64,000 nucleotides of DNA from Oceanispirochaeta crateris (GCF_008329965.1 NZ_CP036150.1:3700439-3764438), one strand, 5' to 3'; positions 8,113 through 17,244 are shown, counted from the stretch's first letter. Translations and numbers: made by a program. The notes: generated by a model from the letters alone, not told the origin.

Positions 8113-9582
8113 ATGTACTCCAGTAAAGGATTTCAAAGCTCTGAACTTGGTGATGTGGATGTTCTATTTTATAGGGGGATGTATCACCTCTTTCACCTTG
8201 TTCTACCTAATCATGATTACATTGCCCATGCCGTCAGTTCGGATGGAATTTTATGGCGTAGGGTCAAAAATGCACTCTTTATTGGGGAACCCGGAGAGTG
8301 GGACGATGATATGCTCTGGACCATGCATGTCAGTCAGGATCCGGACCATGAAGGAATCTGGAGGATGTTTTATACCGGGATCGCCCGACGGGAAGGCGGC
8401 AGGATCCAGCGGATAGGACTGGCTCGGTCAAAGGATCTTTACAATTGGGAAAAAGATCAATCGGGGCAATATCCCCTGGCCATTACGGGTCCTGTTTATG
8501 AGCAAGACATGGAAGAGGGGCGTACCTGGATCAGTTGCAGAGATCCTTTTTTTTACAATGATGAGGCTGTCAGAATGCTCCTTGTCAGTGCCCGTGTCGC
8601 AGAAGGACCTATCATCAGACGTGGTTGTGTGGGTGTGGCTATAGAGGAAAAACCCGACCATTTTGTCTGGCAGAAGGAGCTTTTCTATCCCCGAATGTAT
8701 GATGATGTTGAGGTTCCTGGTCTTTATAATATTAATGGAATTTACTACCTGATTGGAAACATCAAAGAAGATGTAAAAGTGCATTATTGGCACTCAGACA
8801 GTCTCTTTGGTGAATACGAGGCCAATACTGATAATGTTTTGCTTCCCAGGGGGAATTATGCAGGACGGATTACAAAGTCCGAAGGAAAATACTTATTGTG
8901 GAGTTTCTTTAATTCCGTCACAAAAGGATCATTGAGAAGAATACTTCCTCCTCCGGTTGAATTGACCGCCGACAGTCATGGGAAGCTTCATGTCTCATCC
9001 TATCCGGGATTTTCTGAAAAGATTGTCGGTCATGCTGTTTTTGAGGAATTACGACCCTTCCGGAAACTTTTAAAGAATCCAGCAGCGTCATGGGATCAGG
9101 ATAATAATACTCTGGGGTCCAGAACTGGTTACGAAGTCTTTTATTCTTCGAAACCTGTTTACTCTGCAATTATTTCTGCAGAGATTGAAATTGGGGGACC
9201 AGGAAAGACTGGTATGGTTCTTCGGGGAGATGAAGAGGGAAACGGGTATTATATCAGCCTTGAATTGAAACATGGAATTGCTCAGGCTCGTATTTGGGGT
9301 ATGAAGGACAATGATGATATAGAGCACCTTTTTCAATATGAAAATCTGCAGCGAAATCATTTCAGGGTCAACCCATCTAAGAAATATAGATTATCTGCGC
9401 TTTGTTTCGGTGGATACTTTGAATTATCTATCGATGGAGGGTTGGTTCTCCGTTTTGTTGATACAACTTATATGGAAAAATCCCATTGGGGCTTTTATGT
9501 GGAGAGTGCGGAAATGAAGATCCATGACCTCGAGGTTGATATTCTTGATGCACCCCAGGAAGAGGATCATGCTGTGATTTAA
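8113..9582 (+). CDS. GH32-like glycoside hydrolase (beta-fructosidase clan)
   Basis: About 489 residues: a five-bladed beta-propeller followed by a C-terminal beta-sandwich (from about residue 330). All three acidic positions of GH32 can be traced: the nucleophile Asp in GDVDVLFYRG (replacing the usual NDPNG), the RDP motif in SCRDPFF, and the acid/base Glu in DVEVPGLY (replacing ECP). The chemistry is probably hydrolysis of a fructosyl or related bond, but the changed motifs make the substrate uncertain. There is no signal peptide, so it acts in the cytoplasm. I prefer ATG 8113, with AAGG at 8100-8103 nine bases before; ATG 8104 overlaps that site. Divergent partner: sucrose-phosphate synthase. 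Confidence 0.75.
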   Translation: MYSSKGFQSSELGDVDVLFYRGMYHLFHLVLPNHDYIAHAVSSDGILWRRVKNALFIGEPGEWDDDMLWTMHVSQDPDHEGIWRMFYTGIARREGGRIQRIGLARSKDLYNWEKDQSGQYPLAITGPVYEQDMEEGRTWISCRDPFFYNDEAVRMLLVSARVAEGPIIRRGCVGVAIEEKPDHFVWQKELFYPRMYDDVEVPGLYNINGIYYLIGNIKEDVKVHYWHSDSLFGEYEANTDNVLLPRGNYAGRITKSEGKYLLWSFFNSVTKGSLRRILPPPVELTADSHGKLHVSSYPGFSEKIVGHAVFEELRPFRKLLKNPAASWDQDNNTLGSRTGYEVFYSSKPVYSAIISAEIEIGGPGKTGMVLRGDEEGNGYYISLELKHGIAQARIWGMKDNDDIEHLFQYENLQRNHFRVNPSKKYRLSALCFGGYFELSIDGGLVLRFVDTTYMEKSHWGFYVESAEMKIHDLEVDILDAPQEEDHAVI

Positions 9583-9788
9583 AGATTAGAATTGAAGAGT
9601 TCTATTCTCTATTAACTTAAGCAATACATTAATGTAGGAAAAAACCTATATCCATCCTTTAATACGAAATAATTGAGATCTCGATTGACAAATGTGATCT
9701 TCAATGTAAATAATAAATTCAATGAATGAATTAAAACATCAGGTGATGGTTCTTCCATTTTCATTCAAAAAACAATAGGAGTCTTTAT
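9583..9788 (+). promoter_or_regulatory. promoter and operator region of the sugar ABC operon
   Basis: 206 bases without a gene. It contains a perfect 12-base palindrome TACATTAATGTA (9625-9636), a -35-like TTGACA (9685-9690) with TAAATA 16 bases on (9707-9712), and an inverted repeat AATTCA-5-TGAATT (9716-9732) just downstream of the -10. The last repeat is well placed for a repressor such as the ROK protein encoded in the operon. No terminator for the upstream gene is obvious. Confidence 0.4.
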
Positions 9789-11102
9789 ATGAACAAATCT
9801 CAAACCAAGTTCGTTTTGATGGCGCTGGCCCTCTGTCTCGTTCTTAGTTCTGTAGTGTTTGCTGCGGGCAGCAAGGAGTCTGAGAATGATGGAATTGTTC
9901 TGTCTACTTATCTTCAAATTGATCCAGCAAACCCTCAACAGCAGGGCTATGTCGAAATGCAGGCTGCGTTTGAAGCAAGCAGACCAGATATTACCTTCAA
10001 ACATGAGTATGCAACGGGAGAAGCTTTTCATCAAAAGTTTCAGGCTATGGTTGCTTCTAGAGAACTGCCAGATGTTTTCACGACTTATATCGGAAAAAGA
10101 ACAGCTTATGTTACAGAGACCGGCAATGCTCTTGATCTGAATACATATCTTACGGATGATTTTAAGAAGCAGTTTAGTGATGCCACCTGGGAATCACAGG
10201 GCCCAAATGGAGAGATTTATACCATTGCTCCTTCAATGGCTGTGTGTCATGCCATGTATGTGAATACAGACCTTCTTAAAGAAATTGGATTAGAGATCCC
10301 CACAACTTATGAGGAACTCCTTGATCAGGTGCAACCCATCCGGGATGCTGGGTATTACCCCATCTCCATGGGGAATAAAGATCAATGGGTTGTGAATTCA
10401 TGGCTTCTTAGTGCTTTTGTCGACAGAATGGGTGGCAAAACATGGTTCAATAAGGCTATGACAGGATCTGCAAGCTTTACTGATGCTCCTTTTGTAAAAT
10501 CTTTGGAAATTATCAATGAGATGGTTCAAAAAAATGTATTCTCACCCGGAGTCAATCAGATGTCTAACACCGAAGCAGATCAGGAATTTTATCAGCAGAA
10601 ATCAGTGTATCTGATTGATGCAGGTTGGAGAACTTCTGCTATGGTGACTACTCTTCCTCAGGAACAGCAAGATGCTATTGAAATGATCGTATTCCCAGCA
10701 CTTCCCGGTGAAGTTCAATCTAATTCCAGTGCTGCAGTACTTTCTGAAGGTTTTGGTATTAATGCTAAGTTGGGTGGAACTCCGGAAGGTCAGGCTGCTT
10801 TTGATTTTATCGCTTACTATACTGGCGAAGAAGGTGCTTCTATTCGTCTAAAAAATGGTGAAATCCCAACATACAAATTGGATTATTCCGGATTAGATCT
10901 TCCCGGCCTTCAGCTGAAATATGCCGAGTTCCAACAGAATCATCCCATGGGTTATGTGATAGATGCCAAGATGGATGGGGAAGGTATGGGAATCTTAAAT
11001 CCTGATATACAGGCCATGATGTTTGGTAATCTCACTCCCGATGAAGTAGCTTCTCGCTATGAAGCATGGGTTAAAGATAACGATTCTAATAGAGATAAAT
11101 AA
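9789..11102 (+). CDS. ABC transporter sugar-binding protein (family 1)
   Basis: 437 residues. A signal peptide (MNKSQTKFVLMALALCLVLS...) ends at VVFA-AGSKE; there is no lipobox cysteine, so it is a soluble periplasmic protein. The mature part is a type-I carbohydrate-binding fold, with landmarks such as FKHEYATGE, IAPSMAVCHAMYVNTDLL and YYPISMGNKDQW. First gene of the operon with two permeases, CutC-like, ROK and M81 genes, starting 14 bases or less before the first permease. No ATPase gene is present; a shared MsmK-like ATPase elsewhere is likely. Ligand: a mono- or oligosaccharide, unknown. Confidence 0.92.
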   Translation: MNKSQTKFVLMALALCLVLSSVVFAAGSKESENDGIVLSTYLQIDPANPQQQGYVEMQAAFEASRPDITFKHEYATGEAFHQKFQAMVASRELPDVFTTYIGKRTAYVTETGNALDLNTYLTDDFKKQFSDATWESQGPNGEIYTIAPSMAVCHAMYVNTDLLKEIGLEIPTTYEELLDQVQPIRDAGYYPISMGNKDQWVVNSWLLSAFVDRMGGKTWFNKAMTGSASFTDAPFVKSLEIINEMVQKNVFSPGVNQMSNTEADQEFYQQKSVYLIDAGWRTSAMVTTLPQEQQDAIEMIVFPALPGEVQSNSSAAVLSEGFGINAKLGGTPEGQAAFDFIAYYTGEEGASIRLKNGEIPTYKLDYSGLDLPGLQLKYAEFQQNHPMGYVIDAKMDGEGMGILNPDIQAMMFGNLTPDEVASRYEAWVKDNDSNRDK

Positions 11103-11115
11103 GGACTTATAGACA

Positions 11116-12003
11116 ATGGTAGAAAGATCATACAAACGCTTCAGTTATTACCTTCTCTTACTGCCTGCATTGGTTCTCTATCTTTCTATCATTCTCTTTC
11201 CGATAGGGATGAGTGCAGTTCTTTCTCTTACCAAGTGGAAGAATTTCCAGATGGCAGGATTTATCGGGTTAGGCAATTATATTAAAATTTTTGCTGATCC
11301 TGGATTTCTCCGGGCTTTGTGGAATAATGCACAGATTATGCTGATCTCTGTGCTGGGGCAAATCCCTTTAGGGGTTGTCCTGGCATACGTCCTTTTCCGG
11401 AAGTTTGTGAGGGGAGTCAAATTTTATGAAATGATGATCTTTCTCCCCATAACAATCTCTTCCGTTGTTGTTGCTCTTCTCTGGAATAGAATCTTTTCAC
11501 CAGTGGGAGTTTATACCTATTTCATGAAATTCATGACAGGGAATCCCGACTATATTTTGAAAATTTCAGAAAACCCCCATTTTGCCATGGTACCCATCCT
11601 CTTTGTGCTCTTATGGATGCATACCAGTCTGTACATGGTGATGTTTTTGGCAAATATGCAGCGTATTCCCAAATCGTCTCTAGAAGCTGCAAAACTGGAT
11701 GGTGCCGGAGAATCGGTCATTCTCTGGAATATTGTTCTTCCTGCTTTATCCAATGTTATTTTTACAAGTTCAATATTCGCTATATCAGGAAGCCTGAAGA
11801 GTTTTGATTTGGTATTTGCCATGACCGGGGGCGGACCTGTCGATTATACAAATGTGATGTCTATATATCTGTATAAGCACACTTTTACCTATAATAATTA
11901 TGGGTATGGTTCCGCTGTATCCCTTATAATCGTTTTTTTGAGCATAGGCCTCATTGCCCTTGGACGAGGTTTATATGGCCGATTCCAGAAAAAATTTGAT
12001 TAG
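11116..12003 (+). CDS. ABC sugar transporter permease (MalF/UgpA type)
   Basis: 295 residues with six membrane segments. The EAA loop is SSLEAAKLDGAGESVILWNIVLP near residues 190-215, the site that contacts the ATPase. The first helix (YYLLLLPALVLYLSIILFPIGMS) and the GGGPVDYT segment are typical of MalF-like permeases. It follows the binding protein by 13 bases and precedes its partner by 8. Confidence 0.92.
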   Translation: MVERSYKRFSYYLLLLPALVLYLSIILFPIGMSAVLSLTKWKNFQMAGFIGLGNYIKIFADPGFLRALWNNAQIMLISVLGQIPLGVVLAYVLFRKFVRGVKFYEMMIFLPITISSVVVALLWNRIFSPVGVYTYFMKFMTGNPDYILKISENPHFAMVPILFVLLWMHTSLYMVMFLANMQRIPKSSLEAAKLDGAGESVILWNIVLPALSNVIFTSSIFAISGSLKSFDLVFAMTGGGPVDYTNVMSIYLYKHTFTYNNYGYGSAVSLIIVFLSIGLIALGRGLYGRFQKKFD

Positions 12004-12011
12004 GAGCCTGA

Positions 12012-12857
12012 ATGATGGATGATAATATTAATGAAATTCCCAGGGGATGGCAGATTTTTGCCCAAATGTTCCTGATACTATTCACACTGTTGACCTTGCT
12101 GCCTTTGGTTTGGATGTTTTACTCATCCTTTAAACTGCAGGGTGATATTATGCTGCATCCCATGTCTCTGCCTAAAGCGCCTACAGTTCAGAATTATATT
12201 CAAGCTTGGAAGATCGGACATATGGCTCAGTCTTTTATCAACAGCATTGTTTATTCCGGAATTGCAACCAGCCTGACTGTGTTCCTGGCTGTTGCTTCCT
12301 CTTTTGCATTAACTAAATTTGGATTTAAAAGCTCTAAAATATATTTTTCAATATTTACTTTGGGCTTGCTTATAACAGTTAATTCTGTAATTGCTCCACT
12401 TTTTTTTATGGAGACCAGAATCGGCTTATATAACACCCGTATTGGTGTGATTCTTCCCTATATCGCTTTTGGTCTGCCCATGGCTATTCTTCTGGCTTGT
12501 TCTTTTATAAAAGGCATACCCGATTCGCTTATAGAAGCTGCTATCATTGATGGAGCCAATTATCTCCAGATCTTTTGGAGGATCATTCTGGTCCTTTCCA
12601 CTCCTGTTGTTGCAACTATCGCCATTCTGACATTCTTAAGAAATTGGAATGAGTTTGTGTTAGTTTTCATATTGACATCGGGTGAGCATATGAGGAGTCT
12701 TCCTGTGTCGATCAATTCATTTGCAGGTCGTCTTAATCAAGATTATGGTATGCAGTTTGCTGCTTTGACAATTGGAACGCTGCCTATGATTCTTTTCTAT
12801 ATTGGAGCACACAACATGATCATCAAAGGGTTCGGTGAGGGAGCCCTGAAGGAGTAG
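12012..12857 (+). CDS. ABC sugar transporter permease (MalG/UgpE type)
   Basis: 281 residues, six membrane segments. The EAA loop is DSLIEAAIIDGANYLQIFWRIILV (about residues 172-196). N-terminal MFYSSFK and the C-terminal GFGEGALKE are usual for the MalG half of sugar ABC importers. It forms the heterodimer with the preceding permease. AGGAG precedes the start; two adjacent ATG codons could serve. The next gene starts 3 bases after its stop. Confidence 0.92.
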   Translation: MMDDNINEIPRGWQIFAQMFLILFTLLTLLPLVWMFYSSFKLQGDIMLHPMSLPKAPTVQNYIQAWKIGHMAQSFINSIVYSGIATSLTVFLAVASSFALTKFGFKSSKIYFSIFTLGLLITVNSVIAPLFFMETRIGLYNTRIGVILPYIAFGLPMAILLACSFIKGIPDSLIEAAIIDGANYLQIFWRIILVLSTPVVATIAILTFLRNWNEFVLVFILTSGEHMRSLPVSINSFAGRLNQDYGMQFAALTIGTLPMILFYIGAHNMIIKGFGEGALKE

Positions 12858-12860
12858 TCT

Positions 12861-13607
12861 ATGGAATACAAATTAGAGGTTTGCCTCGATTCGGCCGAAT
12901 CGGCCATCATTGCTGACAAAGCAGGAGCCGACAGGGTTGAGCTTTGTGAGAATCTTTTCGGTGGAGGGACCACTCCTAGCGCCGGAACTATTAAAATTGC
13001 CAGAGAATCGGTTTCTTTGGGGCTTCATGTTATCATCAGGCCGCGCCCCGGAGACTTTTGTTATTCGGAAACCGAGTTCAAAGTCATGTTGGAAGATATC
13101 AAATACTGTCGGAATATGGGAGTGGATGGCATTGTCATTGGTGTTTTAAAAGAAGACGGCACGGTAGATATGGAAAGAAATGCCGCTTTGATCCGTGAAG
13201 CCGGAACCATGAGTATCACTTTTCACCGCGCTTTTGATGTAACCGCAGATCCCTATAAAGCTCTTGAAGATATCATTCAGCTGGGGTGTCACCGGATACT
13301 TACATCCGGACAGGAGGCCTCTGTACTTGAGGGAGCTGATCTTATCCGTGATATTATTAAGAAAGCCGATGGCCGAATCATTATCATGCCCGGAGGCGAT
13401 ATTACAGAACGGAAATTACAAAAAATTGTTAACGAAACAGGTGCTTCAGAGTATCATATCTATCTTGATCAGGAAAAAGAAAGTGCTATGCGCTACTGTC
13501 CTGACCATGTGTATATGGGAGGACTGCTTAGAAAACCGGAGTTTATGAATAGTTTCACGAGTTCCGCCAGAGTCGGCTCAGCCCTCTCCACACTCAGCAG
13601 AAAATGA
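12861..13607 (+). CDS. cutC: CutC-family TIM-barrel protein
   Basis: 248 residues covering the whole CutC fold. Landmarks are LEVCLDSAESAIIADKAGADRVELC at the start, GGTTPSAG, IIRPRPGDFCYS, DGIVIGVLKEDG, ITFHRAFDV, RILTSGQ and IIMPGGDI. CutC was first linked to copper tolerance, but the biochemical activity is unclear and the polar barrel looks enzymatic. Here it is translationally close (3-base gap) to sugar permeases and followed by a ROK regulator, so a role in carbohydrate metabolism is more likely than copper handling. That last point is inference. Confidence 0.88.
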   Translation: MEYKLEVCLDSAESAIIADKAGADRVELCENLFGGGTTPSAGTIKIARESVSLGLHVIIRPRPGDFCYSETEFKVMLEDIKYCRNMGVDGIVIGVLKEDGTVDMERNAALIREAGTMSITFHRAFDVTADPYKALEDIIQLGCHRILTSGQEASVLEGADLIRDIIKKADGRIIIMPGGDITERKLQKIVNETGASEYHIYLDQEKESAMRYCPDHVYMGGLLRKPEFMNSFTSSARVGSALSTLSRK

Positions 13608-13633
13608 TCCATATACAATAATAGGAGTACTCA

Positions 13634-14818
13634 TTGAAAATTGTCGGGAACAGTCTCTTTCAAAAAGCAGCAAATTCGGCTCTGATACTGAACTTTCTGC
13701 GGATACATGAAACATGTTCCAGGCATAAAATGGCTAAAGAACTCGGGCTGCAGCCGTCAACTGTCAGTTATATTGTCGGCAGGATGATCAAGGCAGGGCT
13801 TGTAGAAGAGATTCATGTACCTCAGGCAAAAACGAAAGGGAGCGGCAGACGGCCTATACTTGTGCAGCTTATTCCTCAGTTTGGACAGGTCATCGGTCTT
13901 GATCTCCAGGTTGACTACTACTGTGCTGTCATCTGTGATGTTTCCGGGAGGGTTTTGAAGTCTCAGCGGAGAGAGTATGAGAGTGGTAAGCATGATTTCC
14001 AAAATCTATTGACTCGTACTGTGGAAGAGGTCAAACAGTTGATTGATCCTAATGTTCCTATTTTGGGGATGGGACTTGCTCTCCCCGGAATTGTTAACAG
14101 CAAAAGAAGTTACGTGAAGGACTGCTGGACTCACCGTTTGAAAGAGCTTGATCTGAGCGATTATCTGGACAAGGCCTTCCCTTTTCCTGTGATCATCGAA
14201 AACGATGCCAACTGCTGTGCACAAAACATACTCTGGAATCAGCCGGAAACAAAAGATGATTCTTTCATATATCTACTCTCTCGTTTTCACAAGAGAGAAC
14301 TGTTGCCTGAGAACTTGCCCTCTATCGGAATCGGTTTAGGACTGGTTCTCAATGGAGAACTTTACACTGGTGTCTCCGATGAAGCAGGTGAATATCAAAG
14401 TATTCAATTTTCTAAGGAACGGCAGCTCAAATGGCAGTTGTCCCTGTCTGAAAAAGAGATGGACCGGGCTTTATACGATATGGCAATTCAAGAGGAGATC
14501 ATCAATGAACTTCTGACCAACATGGCTCTTATTCTCCAGGTTCTTAATCCTCGGGCTCTGTTTATCGGTGGGGACTTAGCGAATAACAGCAAGCTTGTGA
14601 AGGGTATTCTGTCTTCTGAAAATAATGAACGCTGGAATAGACTGACCCTCAAAGGCTGTCTGTTCAGAATTGTTGAGGATGGAGCATATGATCCTGCCAA
14701 AGGCGCCGCAGCCTGTATGCTTAGTGAACTGTATGCCATTCCACAAGTTGGCAGCAATCATGAGAGCAAGAAAAAGTGGAACTCTCTTCTCAGTAATATT
14801 ATTGAAGAAAAACCATAA
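13634..14818 (+). CDS. ROK-family transcriptional regulator (NagC/Mlc/XylR type)
   Basis: 394 residues. The N-terminal winged helix spans about residues 10-75 (KMAKELGLQPSTVSYIVGRMIKAGLV). A ROK sugar-kinase-like domain follows with IGLDLQVDYY, GMGLALPGIV, IENDANCCAQ and SIGIGLGLVLNGELYTG. The usual zinc motif CxCGxxGC after the GE(I/Y) segment is absent; the region reads GEYQSIQF instead, so sensing may differ from Mlc/NagC. It starts at TTG 13634, with AGGAG at 13623-13627. Its place in the ABC operon suggests it is the local repressor, responding to the imported sugar or its phosphate. Confidence 0.88.
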   Translation: MKIVGNSLFQKAANSALILNFLRIHETCSRHKMAKELGLQPSTVSYIVGRMIKAGLVEEIHVPQAKTKGSGRRPILVQLIPQFGQVIGLDLQVDYYCAVICDVSGRVLKSQRREYESGKHDFQNLLTRTVEEVKQLIDPNVPILGMGLALPGIVNSKRSYVKDCWTHRLKELDLSDYLDKAFPFPVIIENDANCCAQNILWNQPETKDDSFIYLLSRFHKRELLPENLPSIGIGLGLVLNGELYTGVSDEAGEYQSIQFSKERQLKWQLSLSEKEMDRALYDMAIQEEIINELLTNMALILQVLNPRALFIGGDLANNSKLVKGILSSENNERWNRLTLKGCLFRIVEDGAYDPAKGAAACMLSELYAIPQVGSNHESKKKWNSLLSNIIEEKP

Positions 14819-14832
14819 GGAAAGGACAAACA

Positions 14833-16323
14833 ATGAAACGAATTTTGACAGCTAGTCTGCATCATGAATCAAATACTTTTAACCCAATTATTACAGGACG
14901 GGATGACTTTTCCATACTGTATGGAGATGAACTGTTTGCCTCACTAAATGATAGTGACAGTATCAGCGGTGTTGTCAAAACACTACAGGATGAAGGCTAT
15001 CAGATCGTTCCGACAGTCTGTGCCAGAGCCGTTCCCAACGGCGTTGTTTCCAAGGAACTCTATCAGGAGTTGAAAGCTGATATCCTGGAACGGGCAAAAA
15101 AAGCTGCATCTGAAGGTCCAATTGACGCCCTGTGCCTCTCTCTTCACGGTTCAATGAGGATCGAAGAGATCGGAGAGGCGGAGGGCGATCTGTTGGAAGC
15201 CCTGAGGGCTCTGTTCCCAGATCAGCCACTTTTCTCTTCTCTGGATATGCATACAACCTATTCAAAGAGAATGCATCGTCATGCAGATGGTTTTGTCGGG
15301 TATAAATGCGCTCCTCATACCGATTGTTTTGAGACTGGTGCTCATGCCGCCCGAATGACCATAGCTGCTCTGGAAAGGGGAGTCAATCCAGTTTCCGCTT
15401 GGGTCAGGATTCCTTTTCTCGTAGCAGGAGAGAAGTCTGAAACGACAACTGAGCCTATGAAAACTCTCATTTCAGCTCTGCGGGACTGTGAAAAACAAAA
15501 GGGAATTCTGGCAGCTAGCTACCTGATGGGGTTTCCCTGGGCTGATACTCCGGAAAGCGGTGTTTCTGTACTTGTTGTAACCGACAACGATCAGAATCTT
15601 GCGGCTACTGAAGCTGTTCGCTTAGCTAAGCTTTTCTGGGCCCGCCGGGCCGACTTTAGTTTTCACACAGAAACATATCCAGAAAAAGAAGCTTTGGATG
15701 CTGTATTCAATGCTGTGGCCACAGGACCTACTCCTATTTATCTTTCTGATTCAGGAGATAATCCTACAGCAGGATCTTCCGGAGACTGTACAGGTCTTTT
15801 GAAGCTTCTTCTAGACGATGTTAGAACAGACCAGCTGTCCCATCCAGTCATTTATGGTGGTATATATGACCCTCAAGCGGTGCAGAATTGTAAAGGTAAA
15901 ATAGGTATGGGTGTGGACCTTAAACTGGGTGCAGCCTTTGATAGTAGAACAACTTCTCCTCTTCATCTCAAGGGTACTGTTAAATCTTTCTTTACCGGGT
16001 GGGGGGTCTATAAGAGTGACCTGGTTTTATACTCTGTGTCAGGGGTAGATATAGTCATCACATCTAAGCATATTGGGTTTGTTGATCCCCAGATGTTCCG
16101 GGATCTTGGTGTGGAGCCTTCTACTGCAGAAATCGTTGTTTGCAAGCTAGGCTATTTAACGGCTCCTCAGAGAGCTGTAGCAAAAAAATCTATTATGGCT
16201 TTATCCAAGGGAAGCAGTAATGAAGATTTAAGAACTCTTCCTTTTAAACAAATTCAACGGCCTCTCTACCCCCTGGATCTTGGTTTTGAATACAATCCTT
16301 CAGAGTTTCTTATCGTAGAATAA
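14833..16323 (+). CDS. M81-family (MlrC-like) metallopeptidase/amidohydrolase
   Basis: 496 residues. The start MKRILTASLHHESNTFNP and the segments CLSLHGSM, SSLDMHTTYSK, YKCAPHTDC and DSGDNPTAGSSGDCT define the MlrC/M81 family. The D-H pairs in these segments are the expected zinc ligands. MlrC cleaves linearised microcystin products, but most members are found with uptake operons and have unknown substrates. It is the last gene of the sugar ABC operon (14 bases after the ROK gene) and ends at a strong terminator. A natural reading is that it opens an amide in the imported compound. Confidence 0.88.
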   Translation: MKRILTASLHHESNTFNPIITGRDDFSILYGDELFASLNDSDSISGVVKTLQDEGYQIVPTVCARAVPNGVVSKELYQELKADILERAKKAASEGPIDALCLSLHGSMRIEEIGEAEGDLLEALRALFPDQPLFSSLDMHTTYSKRMHRHADGFVGYKCAPHTDCFETGAHAARMTIAALERGVNPVSAWVRIPFLVAGEKSETTTEPMKTLISALRDCEKQKGILAASYLMGFPWADTPESGVSVLVVTDNDQNLAATEAVRLAKLFWARRADFSFHTETYPEKEALDAVFNAVATGPTPIYLSDSGDNPTAGSSGDCTGLLKLLLDDVRTDQLSHPVIYGGIYDPQAVQNCKGKIGMGVDLKLGAAFDSRTTSPLHLKGTVKSFFTGWGVYKSDLVLYSVSGVDIVITSKHIGFVDPQMFRDLGVEPSTAEIVVCKLGYLTAPQRAVAKKSIMALSKGSSNEDLRTLPFKQIQRPLYPLDLGFEYNPSEFLIVE

Positions 16324-16329
16324 AAAAAA

Positions 16330-16348
16330 CCTGCCCTTTTCGGGCAGG
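16330..16348. terminator. bidirectional terminator between M81 and hsp20 genes
   Basis: CCTGCCC, loop TTTTC, GGGCAGG. On the plus strand it is followed by CTATTTTTT; on the minus strand by eight T. It can therefore end both the ABC operon and the convergent small heat-shock operon. Confidence 0.88.
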
Positions 16349-16395
16349 CTATTTTTTACCTGATTTCACTCAGGCATTATATATAAACTGCTTCT

Positions 16396-16797
16396 TTAAC
16401 CTTTGACTTTGATTGCCAGAGGAGCAGGTTTCTCCTTGCGGAGAAGTTCCAGAGTCAACAGTCCGTTTTTCATCTCGGCCTTTATAGACTCCCTGTTCAG
16501 ATCTTCAGGTAGGACAAAACTTCTTTCAAATATCGTAATTTCCTCATCTTTTTTCTTTTTCCCCTTTTGCAGGGCCTTGATGGTCAACAGGTTTTCATTC
16601 ACTTGAATATCAAGGTCTTCAGAGGCAAATCCGGGTAGCTCTACGGTGAGAACAACACGGGATTCTTCATTTTCAACATGCACAAGCGGTTTTCGTGGTT
16701 CTGTATCTGTAGATATTGCTGTATTGAATATTCTTTCCATCTCTTTCCAGGGGTTTACTGTATACACAGGGTTTCTTCTTATTGCTAAATTAGTCAT
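16396..16797 (-). CDS. small heat-shock protein, Hsp20/alpha-crystallin family
   Basis: 133 residues. The alpha-crystallin domain runs from about residue 42: VVLTVELPGFASEDLDIQV, then NLLTIKA, FERSFVLPEDLNRE and the signature AEMKNGLLTLEL. It is an ATP-independent holdase that binds unfolding proteins. The C-terminus ends APLAIKVKG, which contains an I-x-V motif for oligomer contacts. It is 27 bases after the paralogue at 16825-17244 and shares its promoter; the two proteins keep the same ends and differ by an acidic insertion in the upstream copy. Confidence 0.93.
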   Translation of the reverse strand: MTNLAIRRNPVYTVNPWKEMERIFNTAISTDTEPRKPLVHVENEESRVVLTVELPGFASEDLDIQVNENLLTIKALQKGKKKKDEEITIFERSFVLPEDLNRESIKAEMKNGLLTLELLRKEKPAPLAIKVKG

Positions 16798-16824
16798 ATC
16801 ATTTCCTCCAAATTGTATTCTTTA

Positions 16825-17244
16825 TTAACCTTTTACTTTAATTGTTCTAGGAGCAGGTTTTTCGTTCCGCGGTAAAATCAGGGTTAAAAGACCGTTCTTC
16901 ATTTCGGCTTCAAAGTTATCCCGATTCAGATCTTCTGGAAGAATAAAGCTCTTTTCAAAGGTCACTTCTTTTTCTTCCCGTATTTCATCCTTCGTTTCAT
17001 CTTTAATTTCTATTTTCTTAAATGCCTGAACCGTCAATAGATTCTCTTTCACCTGAATATCAATATCTTCAGGACCGAAGCCTGGTAATTCTGCTTTCAG
17101 GATCACTCTGCTCTCTTCATTCTTTATATCCACTACTGGCTGCCGTGGGGTTGGCTGAACCGGTTTATATAGAGAATCCCAGATTTTATCCATTTCTTTC
17201 CAGGGGTTGCCCTGAACTCTATTTCTTACGATCATATTTGTCAT
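16825..17244 (-). CDS. small heat-shock protein, Hsp20/alpha-crystallin family
   Basis: 139 residues. Same layout as its neighbour: VILKAELPGFGPEDIDIQV, NLLTVQAFKK, FEKSFILPEDLNRD and AEMKNGLLTLIL. A charged stretch (IEIKDETKDEIREEKEV) replaces the KGKKKKDEE of the paralogue. The C-terminal tail ends RTIKVKG. CTGGAGGT precedes ATG 17244. It is the first gene of a two-gene operon behind a sigma-54-type promoter at 17287-17304. Together the two may form hetero-oligomers, but this cannot be read from sequence. Confidence 0.93.
   Translation of the reverse strand: MTNMIVRNRVQGNPWKEMDKIWDSLYKPVQPTPRQPVVDIKNEESRVILKAELPGFGPEDIDIQVKENLLTVQAFKKIEIKDETKDEIREEKEVTFEKSFILPEDLNRDNFEAEMKNGLLTLILPRNEKPAPRTIKVKG

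Noticed and set aside
9789-9880. Lipoprotein assignment for the sugar-binding protein and for DctP at 30116
   Set aside because: Neither signal peptide has a cysteine at the cleavage region (AAGSKE and AGGQQE), so both were called soluble periplasmic proteins.
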